From contig NZ_RQHS01000019.1 of assembly GCF_004770895.1 (NCBI RefSeq), positions 62,001 through 126,000 of the forward strand: DNA of 64,000 nucleotides, written 5' to 3'. Both the position numbers and the translations under genes were made by a program. Positions 35,721 to 46,079 of the stretch are shown in pieces (position 1 is the stretch's first letter; each line of letters starts with the position of its first letter). The notes below the pieces were generated by a model. That model made no database searches and had not been told where the DNA came from. It saw nothing but the letters and a program-made list of their open reading frames with translations. The DNA is from Leptospira dzoumogneensis. Lineage in GTDB: Bacteria; Spirochaetota; Leptospiria; Leptospirales; Leptospiraceae.

Positions 35721-38700
35721 ATGAAAACGAATTATTCAAACGGAGCATTGTCTTCCGAACAAGTATCACCTGTCTTTAAGGATCTTTCCGCTCAATCCGC
35801 CAAAATATTCGTAACCTTTAGTGGACAAGGATTAGATCCAATTCCCGAGTTACGTTCTTTCTACGAAGAAGGTCATTCTAATTCCGAATTTTGGCAAACT
35901 ATCTTCTCTTCTATCGAAGAAGAATGTAAAACAATCCATAAAGACAGACTTATAGGAGCATTACCCTTAGGTTTTCATTTAAAGGATTGGCTGGATCAGC
36001 CAGAGCTGACTCCGGATCATTCTATCTTGAAGAATTGTTCTTATAGTATTCCTCTTATCTTTTTAGCCCAAGCTGCCGCATTATATAGAGTTCTCCAAGA
36101 TGAATCCAATTGGGACGTTCTATTCAACGAAACCTCAGGAATATTCGGCCATTCTCAAGGGGTATATGCGGGATTTTTACTATCTTCTTCTCCGGATAAA
36201 ACCACATTCTTAAAGAATCTATCTCTGATACTTAAGAACTTGATTAGTTTAGGAATTCGAGTCCAAGAAGAATTTCCGATCTTAGAATTGGATATTTCCG
36301 CTAAAAAACTTTTAAAACCGGATGAGATCGCGTCTCCTATGGCGGCCTTAAGATCGGAAAACGATCCTTTATTAAAGGAAGAATTAGAAAAATTTAATAT
36401 AACCAGAAGTTCAGAAGATACCGTATATTTAGGTCTAAAGAATGGTCCAAAGGCTAGAGTAGTATGTGGATCCCCGGAGTCTTTATTAGAGTTCAGAAGT
36501 TTCCTTACAAATAATAGTTTTCCTAACCTGGATTCTTGGGCATTTCTTAAAATTTCCGCTCCATTTCACAGCCCCCTATTAAGAAGGGTCCCCGTACTTT
36601 TAGAAGAAGATGTAAAAAGGATCGGATTCAATCCTAAACAATCCGATCTAAAAATTCCTTTATACGATACAAGAGACGGAAGAGATCTCAGAACCGAATC
36701 CGACATTGCACTTGCATTATCCAGAATGGCAGTGGCAGAAACATTAGATTGGGAGATCTGCTTAGGAAGTTTAGAAAAAGAAGAAAATAAAGTTTTGCTG
36801 ATCTCTTTCGGACCGGGAGTGGACGCCGAAAAATTATGCTCTCCTATTTTAAAAGGTAAATCCCATCTCGTTCGGAACTTAAGCAAATCCGAATCTTACA
36901 GATCTTTTACTAAAGAAGTAAATTTAGAATTTCCTAAATCATGGAAGGAATTCCAGCCGAAAACAGTAGAGCTTCCGAATGGTAAAGTTTTCTTAAAGAA
37001 CAATTATTCTGTTTGGACAGGAAGAGCTCCGATCTTCGGAGGAGGTATGACTCCTTCTACCGTTGAACCTGGAATAGTCATTGCTGCTGCAAAAGAAGGA
37101 TACCTGGTAGAATGGGCAGGAGGCGGACAGGTAACCGAAGAACTATTTCGAAAAAGAATGGAAGTATTTCGAAAAGAATTACCTGCAGGTACAGGTATAG
37201 TAATCAATCTACTATACTTAGATGCTTACTTATGGAACCTGCAAGTTCCATTAGTGAAAAAACTCAAAAGTGAAGGTGCTCCAATCGAAGGAGTTACTGT
37301 CTCTGCAGGTATTCCGGAAACGGAAGAAGCGATTCGAATATTAAAAGATTTTGAAGCTCATGGGATCTGGCTGAATTCATTCAAACCTGGAACTCAAAAA
37401 CAGATCAAACAAGTTATCTCCATCGCTAAACAAATACCGGATTCAAAAATCCTAATGCAGATAGAAGGTGGAGCCGCAGGAGGACATCATAGCTGGGAAG
37501 ATCTGGAAGAATTGGTCCGCTCTACTTACAGCGAGATCAGAGACTGTAAAAATATTATTCTAGCAGTCGGTGGAGGGATCGCAGAACCTCAAGATTCCAG
37601 ATCTTGGTTATTCGGGACATGGGCAGGAAAAAATCCGATGCCTGTGGATGCGGTATTCTTAGGAACCAGGCTCATGGCTGCCAAAGAATGCGCTACATCG
37701 GAAAAGATTAAACAAGCACTAGTAGAGATCTCAGGTTCTGAAAATTGGAAAAGCACCCAAGAAGGAAAGAACGCAGGCGGAGTGATCTCGGGTAGATCAG
37801 GATTAGGTGCTGATATTTATTATGCGGAAAATACTTGGACCAAACTTTCCACTCTTGCAGAAGAACTCACAAAAGGAAAAGAAACTGAAGAAGCTAAAAA
37901 AGCAGTTCTATCCAAAAAGAAAGAATTAATCTCTCTCATAAATTCCACTGCTAAGCCCTACTTCGGTGATCTAGAAGAAATGAGTTATACTCAAATTCTT
38001 TTTAGATATTTAGAACTGACCTGCCCTGGACAAAGATTGATTTCTCCGGAAGGGTGGCCGGATCATCCTTTTATAGATAAAAGTTTTAGAAATAGATTTA
38101 TAGAATTAGTACAAAGATCCGAAGCTCGGATCTCGGAACCGAACGATCAAAATTCTATACTGGAATTAATAGGATGCGACTTCGATCCGAATGTTTTTCT
38201 AAACGAATGGAAAACCAGATATAAGAACGCAGATACAATCCTAATCTTACCGGAAGATATTATTTTTTTCTTTGATGTTTGCAAAAGACCAGGCAAACCG
38301 GTAAACTTTATCCCGGTAATCGATGAGGACTTGGTAAAATGGATCCGTTCGGATTCTCTTTGGTATTCTCATTGTGAGGATATGGAACCGGATTCTTGCG
38401 CTTGGATCCCTGGACCAAAAGCGATCAAAGGAATTCATAAGGCGAACGAGCCTGTCTCCTCCATCTTCCGAAATTTTTTACAAGCAAGTTTAGAAAATTC
38501 TAAACCTGAAAAGATCCATTGGGAAGATCTATTCGATCCGAATTCTCAAGGGAAAAATATACTGAACTTGTTCCCGGAAGAACAAATCAGGAACAATTCC
38601 ATTTCTATATTTGAAAATCTTGATATAACTTCAAATGATTGGATATTGAGTTTAGCGGAATTAGGAAAAGGGTTCCTGACTGCGATTTTAAGATCCCCTA

Positions 38701-41700
38701 AAATCGGACAAACTACATCCGACTTAAAACTATTCTTCGAACCAAGGATCGGCAGAAAGTTTATCTGGGAAACAAGCGGCTCCGAAGAATTATTACTGAT
38801 CCAGGTCTGGGAAGAAAACAAACTAAAAGTAGAATTAAAACTTTCAGAAAAAGATTCCGCGGAATTAAAATTATTCTTCTACGATCCTAAAGACGGAACT
38901 GCAATACCTTTCCAAAGAAAGTTTAGTTCAGGAAAAACTTTAGGTACATTCATAGAGGAAGATCTCGCATTTAGAGAAAAATCCGGCCTAGACCTCTATT
39001 TGAAAACATGGGGATTGGATGAAAAGATCGATCTAAATTCTTCCAAGGGTATTTCACAAGAATTAGAATCCGAGATCGTAATCGATAAAGAATCCATTTT
39101 AAATTTCAGAAAGGCAATCGGAGAATTAAGGAGAACCGATCTAAAATCGGATCCGAATCCTCCTCTTGGGATGAGTACTGCATTCGCTTGGAAAGTCCTC
39201 CTTTCTCCTTTATTTACATTAGAAAATAAGAATTTATTCAGGCTTTTGCACTTCTCCCAAAATTTCCGATGGGAAAAAGAAGCAAATGAGTTAGTTCCGG
39301 GAGATAAACTAAGATCCAAAGCAAGACTCGCTAAAGTTCGAAAACTAGGCTCAGGGCAAGAGATCCAGATCTTAGGAGAGATCTTAAAAGAAGAAAATAA
39401 GATCTGCTCTTTCCAAACCGGATTTTTGATCCGAGATGTTTATTCCAAATTCGAAGAATTCGATTCTTTACCTTTCGAAAAAAGTATTTTGATCAAATCG
39501 GAAGCGGAATCCAATCTTCTAAATTCTATCCCTTGGATCTATAAAAATGAAGACCGAGAAACGAATTCAATCGGATCCAAATTAAAATTCACATCTGCAA
39601 ACCGTCTTATTCTGTCTTTAGGTTCGGACCAAGAACTTCATACAATCGAAGGTAAGATCGAAAAAGTTTCAGGTTCTCATTCGGAAGAATGGGGAAAATT
39701 CAAATTAGAAGAAAAAACTACTGTTGGAATTCCAACATCTTTTGATCGATTCTTCTCTAATCTCACCGAAGCGGATTCCGAAGTCTCACTTACTAAACCT
39801 TACAAGATCATATCCGAAACTTTTTACGCTCCTTCCGATATGGGCGAATATTCAGCCGCATCCGGAGACACGAACCCGATCCATACGGACATTGATTTTG
39901 CAAAATATGCCGGCTGGAAAGAAAGGATCGTTCATGGACTGTGGACCTCTTCTAGAGTAATTAAACAAATCGTAATGGACGTATGCCAAGGGGATCCGTC
40001 CAGATTATCTTCCTTCGAGGAAACTTTCGAAGCTCCGGTATATTTGGGAGAAGAACTTCTTTTGGAGGCGATCCATGTTTCTCAGAAAAAAGGATCTCAG
40101 GTTCTCTCAGTTAACTTGGAGAATAGAAATGGAGAAAGGAAGTTAAGCGCAAAAGCAATCGTTTCTCCTAAAAAAACAGGATACGTGTTTACAGGCCAAG
40201 GTTCTCAATCCCAAGGAATGGGAATGAAACTCAGGGATGAGTTTCCGGAAGCTAGAAATGTTTGGCAAAGAGCGGAGAACACTACAAAAGACGAGTTAGG
40301 CTTCTCTCTTTTAAAAATTGTACAGGACAATCCGACTTCATTGAAAGTGGGAAAAAAAGTTTGGAACCATCCTAAAGGTGTTCTTCACCTTACTCAATTT
40401 ACGCAAGTTGCTTTGGTCACCAAGTCCATGGCGGATTGGGAGATCTTAAAAGAAAGAGGATTTTTAGATTCGGAAGCGCCATTCGCAGGCCATTCTCTAG
40501 GAGAATTCTCCGCTCTATCTGCCAGAGGATTTTTAGGATTAGAGAATGTGATCCGGATCGTGTATGGAAGAGGACTTACCATGCAAAGTCTGGTCCCAAG
40601 GGACAAGGAAGGAAGAAGTCCTTTCGGGATGAGTGTTGTATTAGGAAATCGTCATGTAGGCTTGGATGAAGAAACCATTCTAAAAGTTGTAGCGCAGATC
40701 AAAGAAGATCTGCGCCTTCCTTTAGAAGTCGTCAACTTAAACATCAGAGATAAACAATATTCTGTGACGGGAGATCTAAAAGCTCTCACCGAAATGGAAA
40801 ATCGTTTTAAAGAGATCGTAAGAGGAAAAAAAACCACAATCCGTTTAGAAGGAATCGATGTACCTTTTCATTCCAGAGTTTTGGTAAACGGAGTTTCAGA
40901 ATTCAGAAAAACCCTGGAAGCGAATGTCCCTCAAATATCCGGTTTCGAAGAATTGGATGGCAAATATATCCCGAATCTGGTGGCAAAACCATTCTCCATT
41001 GATAAGAAATTCATTAAATACGTTCAGGAAGTATCAGGAAGCCCGATATTAGAGAAAATCCTAAAAGAAGAACGGAAACTTTCTGATAAGGAACTCAGAA
41101 GGATCCTGCTGATCGAATTACTCGCTTATCAATTTGCGATGCCTGTTCAATGGATCAAGACCCAGGATCAATTCTTCCAAGATCTGAAAGTCAGAAGATT
41201 AATAGATCTTGGAGCCAGAGGAGATCTTGCAGGTATGGCAAGGCAGACTCTCAGAGAAATTTCGGATCCTTCTTCATTCGAAATACTGCATATAGAAGAA
41301 AATCGAAATGTGGTCTTTTCAGAATTAGAAGATTGTGACACTGCTGAATTCTCAAAACTCAGAGAAATTCAGGAACCAATTGCGGCAGAGGCTCCGATCG
41401 CAAAAACGGAAGCCAGGACCGCTGCACCACAAGTCCTGGAAATGATCCAAGAAGTTCAGCAATTCGGCGGGGAAGAAACATCCGTAAATCTTACTAAGAA
41501 AGATGCGTTATTCGTACTACTTGCTTTGAAGGCGGGAATTCGACCTGAAGAAATTTCAGAAGACGAAAACATAGATACTCTATTCGGAGGGAATTCTTCC
41601 AAAAGAAATCAGGTGATGGCGGATCTTGGAGCTGAATTCAAGACCACAAGTTTAGATGGGGCTCATGAAAAGTCCTTAAAAGATCTGGTAAAATCCTTAG

Positions 41701-44700
41701 AAGAACAGTCCGCATACACACAACCGGGACCGTATCTTAGGACTTCTTTTGAAGAAACTTTGAAGAAATTTTTCCCGCCTGATTTCGGCAGAACGGAAGT
41801 CTTTAAACATTTAAAAGAGGAAAGAGGTTTAAGCTCTTCCGGAATTTTTGCGGTCAGCATCTATCTTCCTTTATACGTAAGAGAAGGAGATTCATTGCGA
41901 AAAGGAGCTTTGAGCTCGATCTCGTTAAGTTCTCGGATAGGAAATTCTAAAGACGCTTCTAAATGGCTGGATAAAGCGGTAGATCTATTCGCTCAATCTA
42001 AAGGAATACGGATCGGAAAACTTTCCGCAAATAATTCAGGATCAGGCGGAGGAGCAAAAGTAGATGCAGCCGCTCTGGAAGAACTAGAAAGAAAATATTT
42101 CGGAGCGGAAGGAATATTTGGAAAAGCAATTAAGAATTTCCAATCCAGACTTTTAGGAGAAGATCCATTTGCGGAATTTTTAATTAAAGACCTAAACATT
42201 CTACAGGAAGCAAGGCAAAAGATCCAAGCAGAGTCGACACCTTCTTCTTTATTTGAAGAGAAGAAGATAGTTCGTTTTTCCAACTCGGAACAATGGGCAA
42301 AGAAAAAATTACTGCAAGCACTCACAAAGATCAGGGTCGGAACTTTGAACAGTTTCGGCTTAGAAGAAGAAAAGTATTTTGCAAATCATACAAATCCCCT
42401 GTTGTCTCAGGTTTTAAATTATTGGGACCAAATTTTGGAGAAGGATGAAATCCAATTTCCGGAAGAGAAAAAAAACATTCGCTCCAAAAGAGAATATTTA
42501 AAGTCTCTTTCTTCACAGTGGGATAAAAACAGAAAACCGGTCTTCCAAGCGGAGAACTCCGTATTACGACCTAAACTAGAGATCTCCGAAGAAGGGAATT
42601 TTAACTTTAAAGAAGTAGAATATTCTATAAATTTAAAGGATTTTTTCCAAGGAAAAATTTCCATCGGAACAAGTAAGGATCAGGGAGGGAACTGGAGCGA
42701 GGATCAAAAAGAGACGGCAGCCATTTTAAACTCCATCTCGAATTCCTCCAAAGACGGAATTTCTTTCTCCGGTTTGAAAGTTTTAGTAACCGGCGGAGGT
42801 CCGAATTCAATCGCATTAGAAACAGTTTTTGTTCTGCTTGCAGGTGGAGCGGATATTATTCTAACGACTACTTCTTATTCTCCCGAAAAAGTTAAATTTT
42901 ATAAAAGAATTTTCCAAAAATACGGAGCAAAAGGCGCCTCTCTCACGTTAGTTCCTTTCTCCCAAGGATCATTCGAAGACATACGCTCCTTATCGGAATG
43001 GCTGGTCCAAAAAGATTGGGAGCCGGATGTTTTAATTCCGTTCGGCGCAGTCGGAGAAGAAAACACAGGATCACAGTTGGATGATTCTTCTTTAATATCT
43101 TTGAGAGTCATGCTGCTCGGTGTTGAAAAACTGATAGGCACTCTAGGAAGAGTGAAAAACACACCTACTGAAACTTCTCCGCTTCATGTGATCTTACCTC
43201 TTTCACCGAATCATGGTATCTTCGGAAGAGATGGAATGTATGCAGAAACTAAATTGGGTCTCGAGACATTGTTCCGCAAAAAATTCTCCGAGGAAGATGA
43301 TTGGGGAAAACATACAAGGATCCACGGTTGTGTGATCGGTTGGGTAAGAGGAACCGGTCTCATGGAGGCCAATGATCTTGTTGCCCAGGCACTGGAAGAA
43401 AGATCAGGAGTATTTACATTCTCCAGAAGAGAGATGGGGCTTCTTTTAGGAAATTTGATCCACACTTGTGTGTTCCATTCTTCCGAGCAGATCACTAAGG
43501 CAAATTTTACGGGCGGCCTGGATTCTCAAACCGATCTTGGAAAAACTTTAGGGAAGATCCGCACGGATATTCTTTCGGAAGCAAAGATCAAAAAGGAAAC
43601 CTTCGCACTTAAGAATAAAATCGTATTAGAAAAACATAAATCTATTACGAGAGAATTCCTGCCTAAGGAAGTGTATAAGTATCCTTCTATCCCTTCTCAA
43701 TCTAAACTGAATGAGATAGGACATTTAAAAGAATTAGATCTGTCTCAAACTATTTGTGTGGTAGGTTTTGCGGAATTGGGGCCAGCGGGCAGCTCCATGA
43801 CCAGATGGGAATTGGAAAAATCAGGCACACTTTCCTTAGAGGCTTCTCTAGAACTTGCTTGGATGATGGGATTTATCAAATTCCAAGCGGCAGATAAAGG
43901 AAGAAGTTGGACAGATTCCGAAACGGGAGAAGCTCTCGCAGAATGGGAGATCAAATCCAAATACGAAGAAAAGATCTTAGCTCATACTGGAATTCGGATC
44001 ATAGACAAGGAATCGGTGGGTTTCGATCCTTCCACGTTATTCTCCTTTGTGGATGTGGTCTTGGAAGAGGACTTCTTCATTCCTGTTTCTAATTCTAAAG
44101 AAGCGGAAGAATTCAAAAAAGCGGAACCGGAAGCCACTGAAATCTATCACGATCCGGAAAAAGACAAATGGTTCGTGAGAAGAAAAAAAGGAAGCACCAT
44201 CAAAGCCAGAAAAGCTTCCGACTTCAATAGAAAAGTTGCAGGACAGATCCCTAAAGGTTGGGATCCGGCAAAATACGGACTCACCAAAGATCTGACTGCT
44301 CAAGTAGATCCGATCACGGTATATAATCTTTATTGCACATGTGAAGCATTCTTACGCTCCGGAATGGAACCAATGGAATTGTATAGATTCCTGCATCCAG
44401 GACTTGTAGGCTCCACAGTCGGTTCAGGTATGGGAGGAATGGGCAAACTCAAAAGAATGTTCCATGACTTCTTACTCGGCAAAGAAAGACAGCATGACGC
44501 ATTGCAAGAGTCACTGATCAACGTTACTACAGCATGGGCGCTCACTTCCTATGTAGGAGGATACGGTCCCGTCCAAACCCCGGTTGCAGCTTGTGCCACT
44601 GCGGGAATTTCTTTGGAGATGGCGGCAAGTTTGATCAAAGAAGGCAAAGCGGGCTTTATGTTGGCCGGTGCCTTCGATGATTTTGCGATGGAAAGTTTGG

Positions 44701-45626
44701 TCGGATTCGGAGACATGCAAGCGACTGCAAGCAGCGTAGAAATGTTGGAACAAGGGATCGATCCGAAAGGAATGTGCCGCCCGAATGATATCCGAAGAGG
44801 AGGATTCGTAGAAGCGCAAGGCGGAGGAGTCGTTCTTCTTGCAAGAGCGGATTTAGCTTTGGAAGCGGGACTTCCTGTTTATGGAATTTTGGCGTATGCA
44901 GGTTCTAAAACGGATGGCATCCAAGCTTCTATTCCTGCGCCTGGTTTAGGGCTTTTATCTTTAGGAGCAGAATCCGAAAAAGAAAAATCTCCTTTGAGAA
45001 TCGCGTTAGCCGCATTCGGACTCACAGCGGATGATATAGGTGTAGCTTACAAACACGATACTTCCACAAAAGCAAACGATAAGAATGAAAACAAACTTTT
45101 GTATAATTTATTATCTAAGTTAGGAAGAAGTCCAGGAAACTTACTACCTGTAGTTTCTCAAAAATCTCTTACTGGGCACTCCAAAGGAGGAGCCGCCGCT
45201 TGGCAAACAATCGGAGTATTACAAACCCTGGAAGAAGGTATCGTAACCGGAAACCGCAACCTGGAAGAAGTAGATCCGGACATGAACGATTATCAGTTCA
45301 TCACTTTTACGGATGAAAGTATTCCATTCGGTAAACATAATATTAAGGCAGGAATGTTGACTACCTTAGGTTTCGGACATGTGGGTGCGCTTTGTCTTTT
45401 CGTTCATTCCGATTATTTCTTGGCTGCATTGACTTCAGAACAAAGAGAAACCTATCTGAAGTTAAGAAGAAAAAGAGAGATCACGAATCGAAACAGATAC
45501 CATGAGATCAGAATGGGTATAGGAAAACCTTTGTATGAAAGGCATACCAAGTCCTACTTCCAGGAAGAAGAAATCGGTATTCTGCTAAACGCAAACTACA
45601 GATCCAAGCAGGAAGAAAAAAGATGA
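35721..45626 (+). CDS. fas: Type I fatty acid synthase (fungal/mycobacterial domain order)
   Basis: 3301 residues, near the ~3070 of mycobacterial FAS-I. Domains in order: acetyltransferase AT (about 15-400, GHSQG, Ser145); FMN enoyl reductase TIM barrel ER (about 430-745, IFGGGMTPSTVEPG, IEGGAAGGHHSWED, GTRLMAAKECA); a weakly conserved linker; MaoC-fold dehydratase DH (about 1350-1480, SGDTNPIH with Asp1383, His1388); malonyl/palmitoyl transferase MPT (about 1490-1860, GHSLGE, Ser1592); carrier ACP (about 1915-2000, FGGNSSKRNQVMADLG, phosphopantetheine on Ser1959); ketoreductase KR (about 2350-2620, VTGGGP, Ser2495, Tyr2507, Lys2511); ketosynthase KS (about 2800-3250, Cys2958 in AACATAG, His3112, His3153 in TGHSKG). 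All catalytic residues are present. No thioesterase or fused PPT; release should be as acyl-CoA by MPT. Confidence 0.95.
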   Translation: MKTNYSNGALSSEQVSPVFKDLSAQSAKIFVTFSGQGLDPIPELRSFYEEGHSNSEFWQTIFSSIEEECKTIHKDRLIGALPLGFHLKDWLDQPELTPDHSILKNCSYSIPLIFLAQAAALYRVLQDESNWDVLFNETSGIFGHSQGVYAGFLLSSSPDKTTFLKNLSLILKNLISLGIRVQEEFPILELDISAKKLLKPDEIASPMAALRSENDPLLKEELEKFNITRSSEDTVYLGLKNGPKARVVCGSPESLLEFRSFLTNNSFPNLDSWAFLKISAPFHSPLLRRVPVLLEEDVKRIGFNPKQSDLKIPLYDTRDGRDLRTESDIALALSRMAVAETLDWEICLGSLEKEENKVLLISFGPGVDAEKLCSPILKGKSHLVRNLSKSESYRSFTKEVNLEFPKSWKEFQPKTVELPNGKVFLKNNYSVWTGRAPIFGGGMTPSTVEPGIVIAAAKEGYLVEWAGGGQVTEELFRKRMEVFRKELPAGTGIVINLLYLDAYLWNLQVPLVKKLKSEGAPIEGVTVSAGIPETEEAIRILKDFEAHGIWLNSFKPGTQKQIKQVISIAKQIPDSKILMQIEGGAAGGHHSWEDLEELVRSTYSEIRDCKNIILAVGGGIAEPQDSRSWLFGTWAGKNPMPVDAVFLGTRLMAAKECATSEKIKQALVEISGSENWKSTQEGKNAGGVISGRSGLGADIYYAENTWTKLSTLAEELTKGKETEEAKKAVLSKKKELISLINSTAKPYFGDLEEMSYTQILFRYLELTCPGQRLISPEGWPDHPFIDKSFRNRFIELVQRSEARISEPNDQNSILELIGCDFDPNVFLNEWKTRYKNADTILILPEDIIFFFDVCKRPGKPVNFIPVIDEDLVKWIRSDSLWYSHCEDMEPDSCAWIPGPKAIKGIHKANEPVSSIFRNFLQASLENSKPEKIHWEDLFDPNSQGKNILNLFPEEQIRNNSISIFENLDITSNDWILSLAELGKGFLTAILRSPKIGQTTSDLKLFFEPRIGRKFIWETSGSEELLLIQVWEENKLKVELKLSEKDSAELKLFFYDPKDGTAIPFQRKFSSGKTLGTFIEEDLAFREKSGLDLYLKTWGLDEKIDLNSSKGISQELESEIVIDKESILNFRKAIGELRRTDLKSDPNPPLGMSTAFAWKVLLSPLFTLENKNLFRLLHFSQNFRWEKEANELVPGDKLRSKARLAKVRKLGSGQEIQILGEILKEENKICSFQTGFLIRDVYSKFEEFDSLPFEKSILIKSEAESNLLNSIPWIYKNEDRETNSIGSKLKFTSANRLILSLGSDQELHTIEGKIEKVSGSHSEEWGKFKLEEKTTVGIPTSFDRFFSNLTEADSEVSLTKPYKIISETFYAPSDMGEYSAASGDTNPIHTDIDFAKYAGWKERIVHGLWTSSRVIKQIVMDVCQGDPSRLSSFEETFEAPVYLGEELLLEAIHVSQKKGSQVLSVNLENRNGERKLSAKAIVSPKKTGYVFTGQGSQSQGMGMKLRDEFPEARNVWQRAENTTKDELGFSLLKIVQDNPTSLKVGKKVWNHPKGVLHLTQFTQVALVTKSMADWEILKERGFLDSEAPFAGHSLGEFSALSARGFLGLENVIRIVYGRGLTMQSLVPRDKEGRSPFGMSVVLGNRHVGLDEETILKVVAQIKEDLRLPLEVVNLNIRDKQYSVTGDLKALTEMENRFKEIVRGKKTTIRLEGIDVPFHSRVLVNGVSEFRKTLEANVPQISGFEELDGKYIPNLVAKPFSIDKKFIKYVQEVSGSPILEKILKEERKLSDKELRRILLIELLAYQFAMPVQWIKTQDQFFQDLKVRRLIDLGARGDLAGMARQTLREISDPSSFEILHIEENRNVVFSELEDCDTAEFSKLREIQEPIAAEAPIAKTEARTAAPQVLEMIQEVQQFGGEETSVNLTKKDALFVLLALKAGIRPEEISEDENIDTLFGGNSSKRNQVMADLGAEFKTTSLDGAHEKSLKDLVKSLEEQSAYTQPGPYLRTSFEETLKKFFPPDFGRTEVFKHLKEERGLSSSGIFAVSIYLPLYVREGDSLRKGALSSISLSSRIGNSKDASKWLDKAVDLFAQSKGIRIGKLSANNSGSGGGAKVDAAALEELERKYFGAEGIFGKAIKNFQSRLLGEDPFAEFLIKDLNILQEARQKIQAESTPSSLFEEKKIVRFSNSEQWAKKKLLQALTKIRVGTLNSFGLEEEKYFANHTNPLLSQVLNYWDQILEKDEIQFPEEKKNIRSKREYLKSLSSQWDKNRKPVFQAENSVLRPKLEISEEGNFNFKEVEYSINLKDFFQGKISIGTSKDQGGNWSEDQKETAAILNSISNSSKDGISFSGLKVLVTGGGPNSIALETVFVLLAGGADIILTTTSYSPEKVKFYKRIFQKYGAKGASLTLVPFSQGSFEDIRSLSEWLVQKDWEPDVLIPFGAVGEENTGSQLDDSSLISLRVMLLGVEKLIGTLGRVKNTPTETSPLHVILPLSPNHGIFGRDGMYAETKLGLETLFRKKFSEEDDWGKHTRIHGCVIGWVRGTGLMEANDLVAQALEERSGVFTFSRREMGLLLGNLIHTCVFHSSEQITKANFTGGLDSQTDLGKTLGKIRTDILSEAKIKKETFALKNKIVLEKHKSITREFLPKEVYKYPSIPSQSKLNEIGHLKELDLSQTICVVGFAELGPAGSSMTRWELEKSGTLSLEASLELAWMMGFIKFQAADKGRSWTDSETGEALAEWEIKSKYEEKILAHTGIRIIDKESVGFDPSTLFSFVDVVLEEDFFIPVSNSKEAEEFKKAEPEATEIYHDPEKDKWFVRRKKGSTIKARKASDFNRKVAGQIPKGWDPAKYGLTKDLTAQVDPITVYNLYCTCEAFLRSGMEPMELYRFLHPGLVGSTVGSGMGGMGKLKRMFHDFLLGKERQHDALQESLINVTTAWALTSYVGGYGPVQTPVAACATAGISLEMAASLIKEGKAGFMLAGAFDDFAMESLVGFGDMQATASSVEMLEQGIDPKGMCRPNDIRRGGFVEAQGGGVVLLARADLALEAGLPVYGILAYAGSKTDGIQASIPAPGLGLLSLGAESEKEKSPLRIALAAFGLTADDIGVAYKHDTSTKANDKNENKLLYNLLSKLGRSPGNLLPVVSQKSLTGHSKGGAAAWQTIGVLQTLEEGIVTGNRNLEEVDPDMNDYQFITFTDESIPFGKHNIKAGMLTTLGFGHVGALCLFVHSDYFLAALTSEQRETYLKLRRKREITNRNRYHEIRMGIGKPLYERHTKSYFQEEEIGILLNANYRSKQEEKR

Positions 45627-46069
45627 AATTAGAATCACAAACTCTTCCTGGTTTCGAATCTATTAATAATCCCTATGCTTCCGTAGGAGTGGATCTTACT
45701 TATATTCCGGAATTCAAGGAAAGTTTACAGGATAAGGCAACCTTCTTCTTTAAAATTACTTTTACGGATTGGGAAAGAAAAAAAGGACAAACGAAACCCG
45801 AAAACCAAAGAGCAAGTTTTTTCGCAGGAAGATACGCAGCAAAAGAAGCATTGATCAAGGCATTAGATGGATATCGTTTATTCCAAAAGCCCGATTTAAA
45901 CGTAAATTATTCCGAAATAGAGATACGTAACGACGATTATGGCCGTCCCTATTTTCGCTTTTACGGAAATTTTGAAACTTATCTGAACGACTTAAAGCCG
46001 AATTCTATTCGGTTGAGCATCAGCCATACGGGGGATTATGCATTTTCCGAAGTCCTCCTGATATTTTAG
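45623..46069 (+). CDS. acpS: Holo-ACP synthase (AcpS-type phosphopantetheinyl transferase)
   Basis: 148 residues, overlapping the fas stop by ATGA. It moves phosphopantetheine from CoA to a carrier Ser, here most simply Ser1959 of the synthase next door. Motifs: VGVDLTYIPEF with Mg ligand Asp24, FFAGRYAAKEALIKAL with Glu75, and SISHTGDYAFSEVLL at the C-terminus. In fungal FAS the same activity is fused to the C-terminus of the alpha chain; here it is a separate, translationally coupled gene. A second, housekeeping AcpS elsewhere in the genome is expected if FAS-II is present. Confidence 0.93.
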   Translation: MKLESQTLPGFESINNPYASVGVDLTYIPEFKESLQDKATFFFKITFTDWERKKGQTKPENQRASFFAGRYAAKEALIKALDGYRLFQKPDLNVNYSEIEIRNDDYGRPYFRFYGNFETYLNDLKPNSIRLSISHTGDYAFSEVLLIF

Positions 46070-46079
46070 GAGAAAGCGA

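Noticed and set aside
35721..45626. Modular polyketide or PUFA synthase as alternative for the giant protein
   Set aside because: It has an FMN TIM-barrel enoyl reductase, the NSSKRNQ-type carrier and a C-terminal KS, which is the FAS-I order; PKS and PUFA synthases begin with KS and use other ER and ACP types.
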